Assembly: GCF_019710745.1 (NCBI RefSeq) | Contig: NZ_JAHKJW010000019.1 | Coordinates: 1-64,000, forward strand | Direction: 5' to 3' | Source: Streptomyces beigongshangae | GTDB taxonomy: Bacteria; Actinomycetota; Actinomycetes; Streptomycetales; Streptomycetaceae | DNA length: 64,000 bases | Shown here: one piece after another, positions 37,036 through 44,733 of the stretch | Layout: every line of letters starts with the position of its first letter | Numbering within the stretch: the first letter of the stretch is position 1 | Notes under the pieces: model-generated | Told to the model about the DNA's origin: nothing | Database searches by the model: none | What the model saw: only the letters and a program-made list of their open reading frames with translations | Translations under genes and position numbers: made by a program

Positions 37036-38304
37036 ATGAACGATTGGCCCCAGGGGCGGTCCGGAGACAACGGCGGCGAGCGCCACGGCCGCGGCAGCGC
37101 GAGCACCCAGCCGGAGGGCGCCCGTGTGATGCGGCAGGTGCGGCGCGGTCCGGGCACCGGCTCGCGCCCCTCGGCGCCTCCCCACGGGGTCCCGCCGCAG
37201 CCGACGTACACCGACGGCCACGGTGACGACGGCTACGACGGTTACAACACCGGGCAGGTCTACGGCGGTGGCGGCCCGCAGGGGCCCGGCCCCGGCGGCC
37301 GCGCTGACCGGCCCGCGCCGGACTGGCGGCGGCGGATCAAGTGGATCTCGATCACCGTGGTCACGGTCCTGGTCGTGGTGTCGATCGGCACGTACTTCTG
37401 GGCCGACTCCAAGCTCAACCGGGACGTCGACCTGTCGAAGGTCATCGACCGGCCCGACGCGGGCGAGGGCACGAACTACCTGATCGTCGGCTCCGACAGC
37501 CGTGAGGGCATGTCCGACGAGGAGAAGAAGAAGCTCCACACCGGCTCCGCCGACGGCAAGCGCACGGACTCGATGATGATCCTGCACGTCGGCGGCAACG
37601 GGAACACCATGATCTCGCTGCCCCGCGACTCGAACGTGACGATCCCCTCGTTCGTGGGCTCGGAGTCCGGCAAGAACTTCCCGGCCACCGGCCGCCAGGT
37701 GAAGCTGAACGCGGCGTACGCGGAGGACGGGCCCGAGCTGCTCGTACGGACCGTCGAGGCCAACACCGGACTGCGGATCGACCACTACGCGGAGATCGGC
37801 TTCGCCGGCTTCGCGAACATCGTCGACTCCGTCGGCGGTGTGGAGATCGAGATCCCCGAGGGCGGCATGAAGGACACCAAGTCCGGGGCCGACTTCGAGG
37901 CGGGCAAGCAGACCCTCAACGGCGAGCAGTCCCTCGCCTTCGTCCGCACCCGGTACGCGCTCAGGGGCAGCGACCTGGACCGTACGAAGAACCAGCAGAA
38001 GTTCCTCTCGGCGCTCGCCAACCAGACGGCGACCCCGTCGACGGTCCTCAACCCCTTCAAGCTCTACCCGACCCTGAGCTCCGGCCTCGACACCCTCACC
38101 GTGGACAAGGACATGTCCCTGTGGGACCTCGGCTCCATGTTCTGGGCCATGAAGGGCGTCACCGGCGGCGACGGCAAGTCCATGAACATGCCGATCTCGG
38201 GCAATGCACCCAACGGCAACCTCCAGTGGGACACCGCCAAGGTCAAGACGCTGGTGGAGCAGCTGAAGAACGACGAGAAGGTGACGGTGACGAGCGACCG
38301 CTAG
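37036..38304 (+). CDS. LCP family protein 5, cysteine-free
   Basis: 422 residues: a ~95-residue Gly/Arg/Pro-rich cytoplasmic part, one helix (~100-120), and an LCP domain (LIVGSDSRE, SLPRDSN, VRTRYAL) without LytR_C. It contains no cysteine at all; the positions that hold Cys in LCP 1-3 read IPSF and VEIE. It ends shortly after the LCP fold, so it is the simplest of the set. The promoter region is shared with the divergent thioesterase gene. Confidence 0.9.
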   Translation: MNDWPQGRSGDNGGERHGRGSASTQPEGARVMRQVRRGPGTGSRPSAPPHGVPPQPTYTDGHGDDGYDGYNTGQVYGGGGPQGPGPGGRADRPAPDWRRRIKWISITVVTVLVVVSIGTYFWADSKLNRDVDLSKVIDRPDAGEGTNYLIVGSDSREGMSDEEKKKLHTGSADGKRTDSMMILHVGGNGNTMISLPRDSNVTIPSFVGSESGKNFPATGRQVKLNAAYAEDGPELLVRTVEANTGLRIDHYAEIGFAGFANIVDSVGGVEIEIPEGGMKDTKSGADFEAGKQTLNGEQSLAFVRTRYALRGSDLDRTKNQQKFLSALANQTATPSTVLNPFKLYPTLSSGLDTLTVDKDMSLWDLGSMFWAMKGVTGGDGKSMNMPISGNAPNGNLQWDTAKVKTLVEQLKNDEKVTVTSDR

Positions 38305-38362
38305 GCACCCCCTGCGAACGCGCGGGTGTGCGGATGGGCGGACACGCGGGTAGGCAGGTGTG

Positions 38363-38402
38363 CGAGAGGCCCCCGGAACCGATCGGTTCCGGGGGCCTCT
38401 CG
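38363..38402. terminator. 40-bp perfect palindrome between convergent genes
   Basis: Every base from 38363 to 38402 pairs with its mirror (CGAGAGGCCCCCGGAACCGA and its complement). It sits between the stops of LCP 5 and the acyl-CoA dehydrogenase and is a bidirectional terminator. Confidence 0.9.
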
Positions 38403-38448
38403 TATCCCGTGGGGGGTCTGGTCGTGTCCCGTGGGGTGTCCGGGCCCG

Positions 38449-39621
38449 CTACGGCAGGTTGCGGGCCATCACGATCCGCTGGACCTGGTTCGTGCCCTCG
38501 TAGATCTGCGTGATCTTGGCGTCGCGCATCATGCGCTCGACCGGGTAGTCACGGGTGTAGCCGTAGCCGCCGAGGAGCTGGACGGCGTCCGTGGTGACCT
38601 CCATGGCGACGTCGGAGGCGAAGCACTTGGCCGCCGCCCCCTGGAAGGTCAGGCCTCTTTCTGCACCTCCGGCGGCAACGCGCTCGGACTTCGCGGCGGC
38701 CGCGTACGTCAGCTGCCGGGCCGCCTCGATCTTCATGGCCATGTCGGCGAGCATGAACTGGATGCCCTGGAAGTCGGCGATCGGCTTGCCGAACTGCTTG
38801 CGCTCCCGGACGTACCCCTTGGCGTAGTCGAGGGCGCCCTGTGCGATGCCGAGCGCCTGCGCGGCGATCGTGATGCGGGTGTGGTCCAGGGTCTTCATCG
38901 CGGTGGCGAAGCCCGTGCCCTCCTCGCCGATCATGCGGTCGGCCGGGATGCGGACGTCGTCGAGGTACACCTCGCGGGTCGGGCTGCCCTTGATGCCGAG
39001 CTTGCGTTCGGGGGCACCGAAGGAGACGCCCTCGTCCGACTTCTCCACGACGAAGGCCGAGATGCCCTTCGAGCGCTTGGCGGGGTCGGTCACGGCCATC
39101 ACCGTGTAGTACTCCGACTCGCCCGCGTTGGTGATCCAGCGCTTCACGCCGTTCAGGACGTAGAAGTCGCCGTCCCGCACGGCCTTCGTCTTCATCCCGG
39201 CCGCGTCCGAGCCCGCGTCCGGCTCGGAGAGGGCGTACGAGAACATCGCGTCGCCCTTGGCCAGCGGCGCCAGGTACTTCTTCTTCAGCTCCTCGGAACC
39301 CGAGAGGACGACGGGCAGCGAGCCGAGCTTGTTGACCGCGGGGATCAGGGACGAGGACGCGCAGACCCGCGCCACCTCCTCGATCACGATGACCGTGGCC
39401 AGCGCGTCCGCGCCCGCGCCGCCGTACGACTCCGGTACGTGCACGGCGTGCAGGTCGCCCGCGACCAGGGCGTCCAGGGCCTCCCGGGGGAAGCGCGCCT
39501 CCTCGTCCACCGCCGCGGCGTGCGGCGCGATCTTCGCCTCGGCCAGTGCGCGGATCGCGTCCCGGAGCATGTCGTGCTCCTCGGACGGACGGTACAGGTC
39601 GAAATCAGCCGATCCGGCCAA
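38449..39621 (-). CDS. Acyl-CoA dehydrogenase (FadE25-like)
   Basis: FAD enzyme that introduces the alpha,beta double bond into an acyl-CoA. The 390 residues carry YALSEPDAGSDAAGM and the ITNAGESEYYTVMA FAD/substrate motifs, the GYTRDYPVERMMRDAKI signature, and the catalytic Glu in IYEGTNQVQR near residue 376. A Gly/Ala-rich patch (VAAGGAERG, ~residue 320) seems longer than I expect for close relatives. Its place after LCP genes matches FadE25 (Rv3274c) in mycobacteria. A promoter with overlapping inverted half-sites lies upstream. Confidence 0.93.
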   Translation of the reverse strand: MAGSADFDLYRPSEEHDMLRDAIRALAEAKIAPHAAAVDEEARFPREALDALVAGDLHAVHVPESYGGAGADALATVIVIEEVARVCASSSLIPAVNKLGSLPVVLSGSEELKKKYLAPLAKGDAMFSYALSEPDAGSDAAGMKTKAVRDGDFYVLNGVKRWITNAGESEYYTVMAVTDPAKRSKGISAFVVEKSDEGVSFGAPERKLGIKGSPTREVYLDDVRIPADRMIGEEGTGFATAMKTLDHTRITIAAQALGIAQGALDYAKGYVRERKQFGKPIADFQGIQFMLADMAMKIEAARQLTYAAAAKSERVAAGGAERGLTFQGAAAKCFASDVAMEVTTDAVQLLGGYGYTRDYPVERMMRDAKITQIYEGTNQVQRIVMARNLP

Positions 39622-39667
39622 GGTCTCTCACGCTCCAAAGACGCAGTGGTGATGCTGGCACTGACGC

Positions 39668-39696
39668 TAACTACCGTTAAGTAACCTGTTGAACAA
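39668..39696 (-). promoter_or_regulatory. Acyl-CoA dehydrogenase promoter with overlapping operator
   Basis: On the minus strand TTGTTC (39691-39696), 17 bases and TAGTTA (39668-39673). Overlapping it are three alternating half-sites TAAC, GTTA, TAAC at 39668, 39676 and 39682, giving two nested palindromes, a plausible site for a TetR-type fatty-acid regulator. Confidence 0.5.
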
Positions 39697-39898
39697 CCCG
39701 AATTTTAGGGGTCGCGCCCCCGCGAGCGGTACGTGAGCTTGCCGACAGGGGGCGATCGGGGGAGGGCAGGAGGAGAACAGGGGGGATCTGCCCGGTGAGA
39801 GGGCCGGACACGCCCCGACTATGCTCTGTCCGCGCCCCGGGACGCACCGCCCGGACGCACCGGCGGCGCACCCCTGACGGCTACCTCCTGGAGCACCC

Positions 39899-41242
39899 AT
39901 GGCCCTCAAGATCACTGTGATCGGCACCGGCTACCTCGGCGCCACGCACGCCGCCGCCATGGCCGAGCTCGGTTTCGAGGTGCTGGGCCTGGACGTGGTG
40001 CCCGAGAAGATCGAGACGCTCCGGCGGGGCGGGGCCCCGATGTACGAGCCCGGTCTGGAGGAACTGCTGCGCCGGCACGTCGCCGGGATCGAGGGGGCCA
40101 GCGGGCGGCTGCGGTTCACCATGGACTGGGCCGAGGCCGCGGCGTTCGGCGACGTCCACTTCATCTGTGTGAACACCCCGCAGAAGCACGGTGAGTACGC
40201 GTGCGACATGTCGTACGTCGACGCCGCCTTCGCCTCGCTCGCGCCGCACCTCACCGGGCCCGCCCTGGTCGTCGGCAAGTCCACCGTGCCCGTCGGGTCG
40301 GCCGACCGGCTGGCCCGTACGCTCGTGGAGCTGGCCCCCGCGGGCGAGGAGGTGGAGCTGGCCTGGAACCCGGAGTTCCTGCGCGAGGGCTTCGCCGTCC
40401 AGGACACCCTGCACCCCGACCGCATCGTCGCCGGGGTGCGCAGCGAGCGCGCCGAGAAGCTGCTGCGCGAGGTGTACGCGACGCCGCTGGCCGAGGGCAC
40501 GCCCTTCGTGGTGACCGACTTCCCGACCGCCGAGCTGGTGAAGACCTCCGCGAACTCCTTCCTCGCCACCAAGATCTCGTTCATCAACGCGATGGCCGAG
40601 GTCTGCGAGGCGGGCGGCGGCGACGTCGTGAAGCTCGCCGAGGCGATCGGGCACGACGACCGCATCGGGAAGAAGTTCCTGCGCGCGGGCATCGGCTTCG
40701 GCGGCGGCTGCCTGCCCAAGGACATCCGCGCGTTCATGGCCCGCGCGGGTGAGCTGGGGGCCGACCAGGCGCTCACCTTCCTGCGCGAGATCGACTCCAT
40801 CAACATGCGGCGGCGCGGCCAGATGGTGGAGATGGCGCGCGAGGCGCTGGGCGGCGGCTCCTTCCTCGGGAAGCGGATCGCCGTGCTCGGCGCGACGTTC
40901 AAGCCGGACTCGGACGACGTCCGGGACTCGCCCGCGCTGAACGTCGCGGGACAGATCCATCTGCAGGGCGGCCAGGTCACCGTCTACGACCCCAAGGGCA
41001 TGGACAACGCGCGCCGGCTCTTCCCGACGCTGGGCTACGCGGAGACCGCGGTGGACGCCGTACGCGGGGCGCACGCCGTCCTGCACCTCACCGAGTGGCG
41101 CGAGTTCCGCGAGCTGGACCCGGCCGTGCTGGGCGGGGCCGTCACGGACCGCGTGCTGCTGGACGGCCGCAACGCGCTCGACCCGGCCGTGTGGCGGGCG
41201 GCCGGCTGGACGTACCGGGCGATGGGCCGCCCGACGGCCTGA
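39899..41242 (+). CDS. ugd: UDP-glucose 6-dehydrogenase
   Basis: Oxidises UDP-glucose to UDP-glucuronate with two NAD. The 447 residues contain the Rossmann start ITVIGTGYLGATHAA, the STVPVGSAD and ELAWNPEFLREG motifs, the active-site GFGGGCLPKD (Cys 271) and the C-terminal KPDSDDVRDSPA. CTGGAGC precedes the ATG. It probably feeds a uronic-acid-containing envelope polymer, fitting the LCP and glycosyltransferase genes nearby. It converges on the degenerate dipeptidase gene. Confidence 0.95.
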   Translation: MALKITVIGTGYLGATHAAAMAELGFEVLGLDVVPEKIETLRRGGAPMYEPGLEELLRRHVAGIEGASGRLRFTMDWAEAAAFGDVHFICVNTPQKHGEYACDMSYVDAAFASLAPHLTGPALVVGKSTVPVGSADRLARTLVELAPAGEEVELAWNPEFLREGFAVQDTLHPDRIVAGVRSERAEKLLREVYATPLAEGTPFVVTDFPTAELVKTSANSFLATKISFINAMAEVCEAGGGDVVKLAEAIGHDDRIGKKFLRAGIGFGGGCLPKDIRAFMARAGELGADQALTFLREIDSINMRRRGQMVEMAREALGGGSFLGKRIAVLGATFKPDSDDVRDSPALNVAGQIHLQGGQVTVYDPKGMDNARRLFPTLGYAETAVDAVRGAHAVLHLTEWREFRELDPAVLGGAVTDRVLLDGRNALDPAVWRAAGWTYRAMGRPTA

Positions 41243-41353
41243 GCGGTACTCCTCTCCCCCCACGGGCCTGTTCGGCGCGGTGGCGGCGCGCCTTGGCGCG
41301 GGCGCGGGCGCCGCAGTGCTCAACGCGGAGGACCGTACGCGCACCTTCCGGGG

Positions 41354-42553
41354 CTACGCCGACCCGGCCGGCCGGCCGTTCTGCCTCTGCGCCTGCTGAA
41401 CGGGGGCCTCCGGTCCCTGGCCGTCGAGTTCGGCGATCCTCGCCGTGGACGGCTCGCGGCGCTGCCGGGCGGCGCGGGCCGTGAAGTCCGCGGTACGCAG
41501 GACGCGCTGGACGTTGCCCCAGGTGAGCAGGGCCAGATCGGTCTCGGGCCAGCCCCGGTCCAGGAGCTCGGCGACGAGACGCGGATAGCCCGAGACGTCG
41601 GGCAGGTCCCGCGGGTGGGCGGCCCCGGAGTCGTACGTCCCCGAGAGGCCGACGCACTCGGGCCCCGCGAGCGCCCGTACGTGGTCGAGGTGGTCCGCCA
41701 CGTCCCGCACCGAAGGGCCCGTCTGCCCGGCGGCCAGCGGCACCAGGCACAGCCCCTTGGCGGCGCCCAGCCCGACGAGTCCGTCGTCCGGGAGGTTCGC
41801 CGGATGCGGGCGCAGGGCGCGGGCGGCGGAGCGGGTGCACAGGACCGGGGCCCTGGAGAGGGTGAGGACCTGCCGGAAGGTCGCGTCGGAGGCGCCGGAG
41901 AGGTCGGCGACGACGCCGACGCGGTTCATCTCGCGCACGACCTCCTCGCCGAACCGGGTCAGCCCGTCCTCGCCGGCCCAGGACGTGCCGGACAGGGTGA
42001 GGGCGCGCAGGCCGAGGGTGTGCAGCGCGCGCAGGATGCCCAGCGAGTCGTCCAGCGCGGCCGCGTCCGCCGGGCCGAGCAGCACGGCGACCCGGCCGCA
42101 GTGCCGGGCATCGGTGGCCTCGGCCGCGGTGTACGCCATGCGCAGACCTTCCGGATGCGCCTCCACCACGGTCTTCACGAGGTCGAGCTGCTCCAGCGTG
42201 GCCCCGACGGCCCGTTCGCCGACGGGCCCTCCGGGCAGGTGCAGCGAGCAGAACAGCGCTCCCACGTGCCCCTCGCGCAGCCGCGGCAGATCCGTGTCGA
42301 CCGCGCTCTCACCGCTTTCGAGGTCGTACCAGGGCAGGTGCCGCAGGGCCCGGGCCAGCCCGCTGCAGCCGTCCGCGACGGGATGGCCGGCCAGGAGGGC
42401 GCGGGCCCGGACGAGCGGATCGGCCACGGCTTCGCCGTCGGCACCACCACGACCGCCGTCGTCGGCGCCCGCACCGACCTCGGCACCGGCCCCGGCACCG
42501 TCCAGCTCGCCGGCTTCGGCGGTGGTGTGCAGCTCGTCCTGCAGATCAGCCAT
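41354..42553 (-). CDS. Degenerate membrane dipeptidase homologue (M19 fold)
   Basis: 399 residues along the renal-dipeptidase fold: AGHPVADG near residue 50, LRLLG-type helices, VADLSGASDATFRQVLTLSRAPVLCTRSA around 250 and SGYPRLVAELLDRGWPETDL at the end. The metal ligands expected of the family are gone. HxD after DG reads CSG, the Glu position reads GPAD, the LSHVS His reads LSGAS and the SHSS His reads CTRS. A catalytically dead relative is likely, perhaps binding peptides or a partner. A 40-residue Ala/Gly/Asp-rich stretch follows the start. CGGAG precedes the ATG. Confidence 0.8.
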   Translation of the reverse strand: MADLQDELHTTAEAGELDGAGAGAEVGAGADDGGRGGADGEAVADPLVRARALLAGHPVADGCSGLARALRHLPWYDLESGESAVDTDLPRLREGHVGALFCSLHLPGGPVGERAVGATLEQLDLVKTVVEAHPEGLRMAYTAAEATDARHCGRVAVLLGPADAAALDDSLGILRALHTLGLRALTLSGTSWAGEDGLTRFGEEVVREMNRVGVVADLSGASDATFRQVLTLSRAPVLCTRSAARALRPHPANLPDDGLVGLGAAKGLCLVPLAAGQTGPSVRDVADHLDHVRALAGPECVGLSGTYDSGAAHPRDLPDVSGYPRLVAELLDRGWPETDLALLTWGNVQRVLRTADFTARAARQRREPSTARIAELDGQGPEAPVQQAQRQNGRPAGSA

Positions 42554-42727
42554 GGCGGCGCTCCGGGGTCCGATGGTGGCGACGGCTAGCCCCACGGTGG
42601 CACGGGAGCGGACCCAGGTCGCGGCGAGCAGACCGTTCGAGCGACCGCCCCCGGCGGGGCGCGCGGGTGTCCTCCCGAAGGAATTCCCGAAAGGATCCCC
42701 GAAGGGCGCGGGTGCGCTGTGGCCGCG

Positions 42728-42757
42728 CGCGCGGTTCCCCGCGCCCCTGACGGGGCG
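42728..42757. repeat. Dispersed intergenic repeat, copy 3
   Basis: GCGCGGTTCCCCGCGCCCCTGA followed by GGGGCGC, a copy of the window's recurring element; the two halves fold back on each other. It lies between the sigma factor stop and the dipeptidase-like start and can terminate the sigma gene. Confidence 0.65.
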
Positions 42758-42778
42758 CACGCCCAGCCTCCGGCAGAG

Positions 42779-44179
42779 TCACCCGCACTCCTGCGCCCGT
42801 CCCAGCAGCAGCTCCCGCTCACGCGCGTTCCGTGTCAGCGAGGCCGCCCGCGCGAACTCGGCCGCGGCCTCCCCCCTGCGTCCGAGCCGGGCGAGCAGGT
42901 CCCCCCGCACACTGGGCAGCAAGTGGTAGTCCCGTAGCGCGGGCTCCCCGGCCAGCGCGTCCACGACGGCCAGACCGGCCCGCGGCCCCTCGGCCATCGA
43001 GACGGCGACGGCCCGGTTGAGCTCGACCACCGGGGAGGGGGCCCGGACGGCGAGCAGCCCGTACAGCGTGGCGATCCGCCCCCAGTCGGTCTCCTCGTAC
43101 GTGCAGGCGTGGGCATGGCACGCGGCGATGGCGGCCTGCAGGACGTACGGTCCGGGCCCGCGCCCCGTTCCACCGCCCCCTTCGCCCGTTCCGCCCGTTC
43201 CGCCCGTTCCGCCCGCGGCCACGGACTCCGCCCGGGCCAGCGCGGCGAACCCGCGCCGGACGAGGAGCCGGTTCCAGCGGGCCCGGTTCTGGTCCGCGAG
43301 CAGCACGGGCTCCCCCGCCGGCCCCACCCGTGCGGCCGACCGCGACGCCTGCAGCTCCAGCAGCGCGGCGAGCCCGTGCGCCTCGGGCTCCCCGGGCATC
43401 AGCTCGGCCAGCACGCGGGCGAGCCGGAGCGCGTCCTCGCACAGTGCGGGCCGCAGCCAGTCGTCCCCGGCCGTGGCCGCGTACCCCTCGTTGAAGACGA
43501 GGTAGATGACCTCCAGCACGGAACCGAGCCGGGCCTCGCGGTCGGGCCCGTACGGCACCTCGAAGGGGACCCCCTTGGCGGCGAGGGTCCGCTTGGCGCG
43601 CACGATGCGCTGGGCGACGGTCTTCTCCGGGGTGAGGAAGGCGCGGGCGATCTCGGCGGTGGTCAGTCCGCCGAGCAGCCGCAGGGTGAGGGCGACACGG
43701 GCCTCGGCGGACAGCACGGGGTGGCAGGCGGTGAAGACGAGCCGCAGCAGGTCGTCGTCGATGCCGTCCGGGTCGGCCGGCTCGTCGACGTGCCCGTGCC
43801 CGTACGGCGCGGAGGTCTCCAGGTCGCGTCCCATCTCCGCGAGCTTGCGCGCGTACCGCTCCCGCCGCCGTACGAGGTCGATCGCGCGGTGCTTGGCGGT
43901 GGCCGTCAGCCACGCACCGGGGTTGCGCGGCACGCCGTCCCGGGGCCACTGCTCCAGGGCCGCGACCAGCGCGTCCTGGGCCAGTTCCTCCGCGATCCCG
44001 ACGTCCCGCACGATGCGCGCGACCCCGGCGATGATGCGGGGCGACTCGATGCGGAAGACGGTCTCGATGGCGTGGTCGGGGGCCCTGCCGGAGGCTCCGT
44101 CGACGGCGTGGGCGGAGGTCCTGCCGGAGGCTCCGTCGATGGCGGGGCGGCCCGCCGGGCCGGGGATGTCGGTCGTCAC
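42779..44179 (-). CDS. ECF42-type RNA polymerase sigma factor
   Basis: 466 residues, longer than ordinary ECF sigma factors. Region 2 is seen at residues ~40-110 (IIAGVARIVRDVGIAEELAQDALVAAL, AKHRAIDLVRRRE), region 4 at ~150-200 (LTLRLLGGLTTAEIARAFLTPEKTVAQRIVRAKRTL). A ~250-residue C-terminal extension (DUF6596/TPR-like; EVIYLVFNEGY through the REREL end) defines the ECF42 group. This group has no anti-sigma factor and pairs with a DGPF protein, which is present just upstream here. A tandem DGASGR repeat sits at the N-terminus. The GTG start has GGTGGAG upstream. Confidence 0.9.
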   Translation of the reverse strand: MTTDIPGPAGRPAIDGASGRTSAHAVDGASGRAPDHAIETVFRIESPRIIAGVARIVRDVGIAEELAQDALVAALEQWPRDGVPRNPGAWLTATAKHRAIDLVRRRERYARKLAEMGRDLETSAPYGHGHVDEPADPDGIDDDLLRLVFTACHPVLSAEARVALTLRLLGGLTTAEIARAFLTPEKTVAQRIVRAKRTLAAKGVPFEVPYGPDREARLGSVLEVIYLVFNEGYAATAGDDWLRPALCEDALRLARVLAELMPGEPEAHGLAALLELQASRSAARVGPAGEPVLLADQNRARWNRLLVRRGFAALARAESVAAGGTGGTGGTGEGGGGTGRGPGPYVLQAAIAACHAHACTYEETDWGRIATLYGLLAVRAPSPVVELNRAVAVSMAEGPRAGLAVVDALAGEPALRDYHLLPSVRGDLLARLGRRGEAAAEFARAASLTRNARERELLLGRAQECG

Positions 44180-44219
44180 GCTCCACCATCAGACACCCCC
44201 GGCCCCGTACGGCCAAGGC

Positions 44220-44576
44220 TCAGCCTTCGACGATCTCCCGGACCTCGCAGGTCACCGTCCAGTGGGCCTCGTGGACCTGGAGGAACCGCTTGGTCCACTC
44301 GATCGCCTCGGCCCGGTCCTTGGCCTGGAGCATCGCGTATCCGCCGACGATCTCCTTGGCCTCGGTGAACGGTCCGTCGGTGACGGACAGTTCGCCGCCC
44401 TCCCACCGCACCCGCGCCCCCTCGGACGTCGGCTTCAGCCCGGAGGTGTCCAGCAGCACCCCGGCCTTGGTCATCTCCTCGATCAGCTCTCCCATCCGCC
44501 GCATCAGCTCGTCGCTGGGCCCTTCGGCGGGCGCGTTCTGCTCGTCGACACGGATCATCGACAGGTAGCGGGGCAT
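44220..44576 (-). CDS. DGPF (YCII-related) domain protein
   Basis: 118 residues: MPRYLSMIRVDE start, and LSVTDGPFTEAKEIVGGYAMLQ with the DGPF motif at ~residue 67. It belongs to the dimeric alpha/beta-barrel YCII superfamily. It is 40 bases upstream of the ECF42 sigma gene on the same strand, the arrangement typical of ECF42, whose promoter target is often the DGPF gene itself. The biochemical role of DGPF proteins is unresolved. Confidence 0.92.
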   Translation of the reverse strand: MPRYLSMIRVDEQNAPAEGPSDELMRRMGELIEEMTKAGVLLDTSGLKPTSEGARVRWEGGELSVTDGPFTEAKEIVGGYAMLQAKDRAEAIEWTKRFLQVHEAHWTVTCEVREIVEG

Positions 44577-44733
44577 GACGACTCCCTGGGTTCTCGCTGC
44601 GGAGCCGGGGCCGGTCCCCGCCTCTCACCCGGGCGTCGAACCGTGCTCCCCGGAATCGACACGCTCACCGGATCTTTTTTCGAGTCCCCCGCCGGCCCTC
44701 CCCCTCCGGCCCTCCCCTCCGGCCGGAGCGCCC

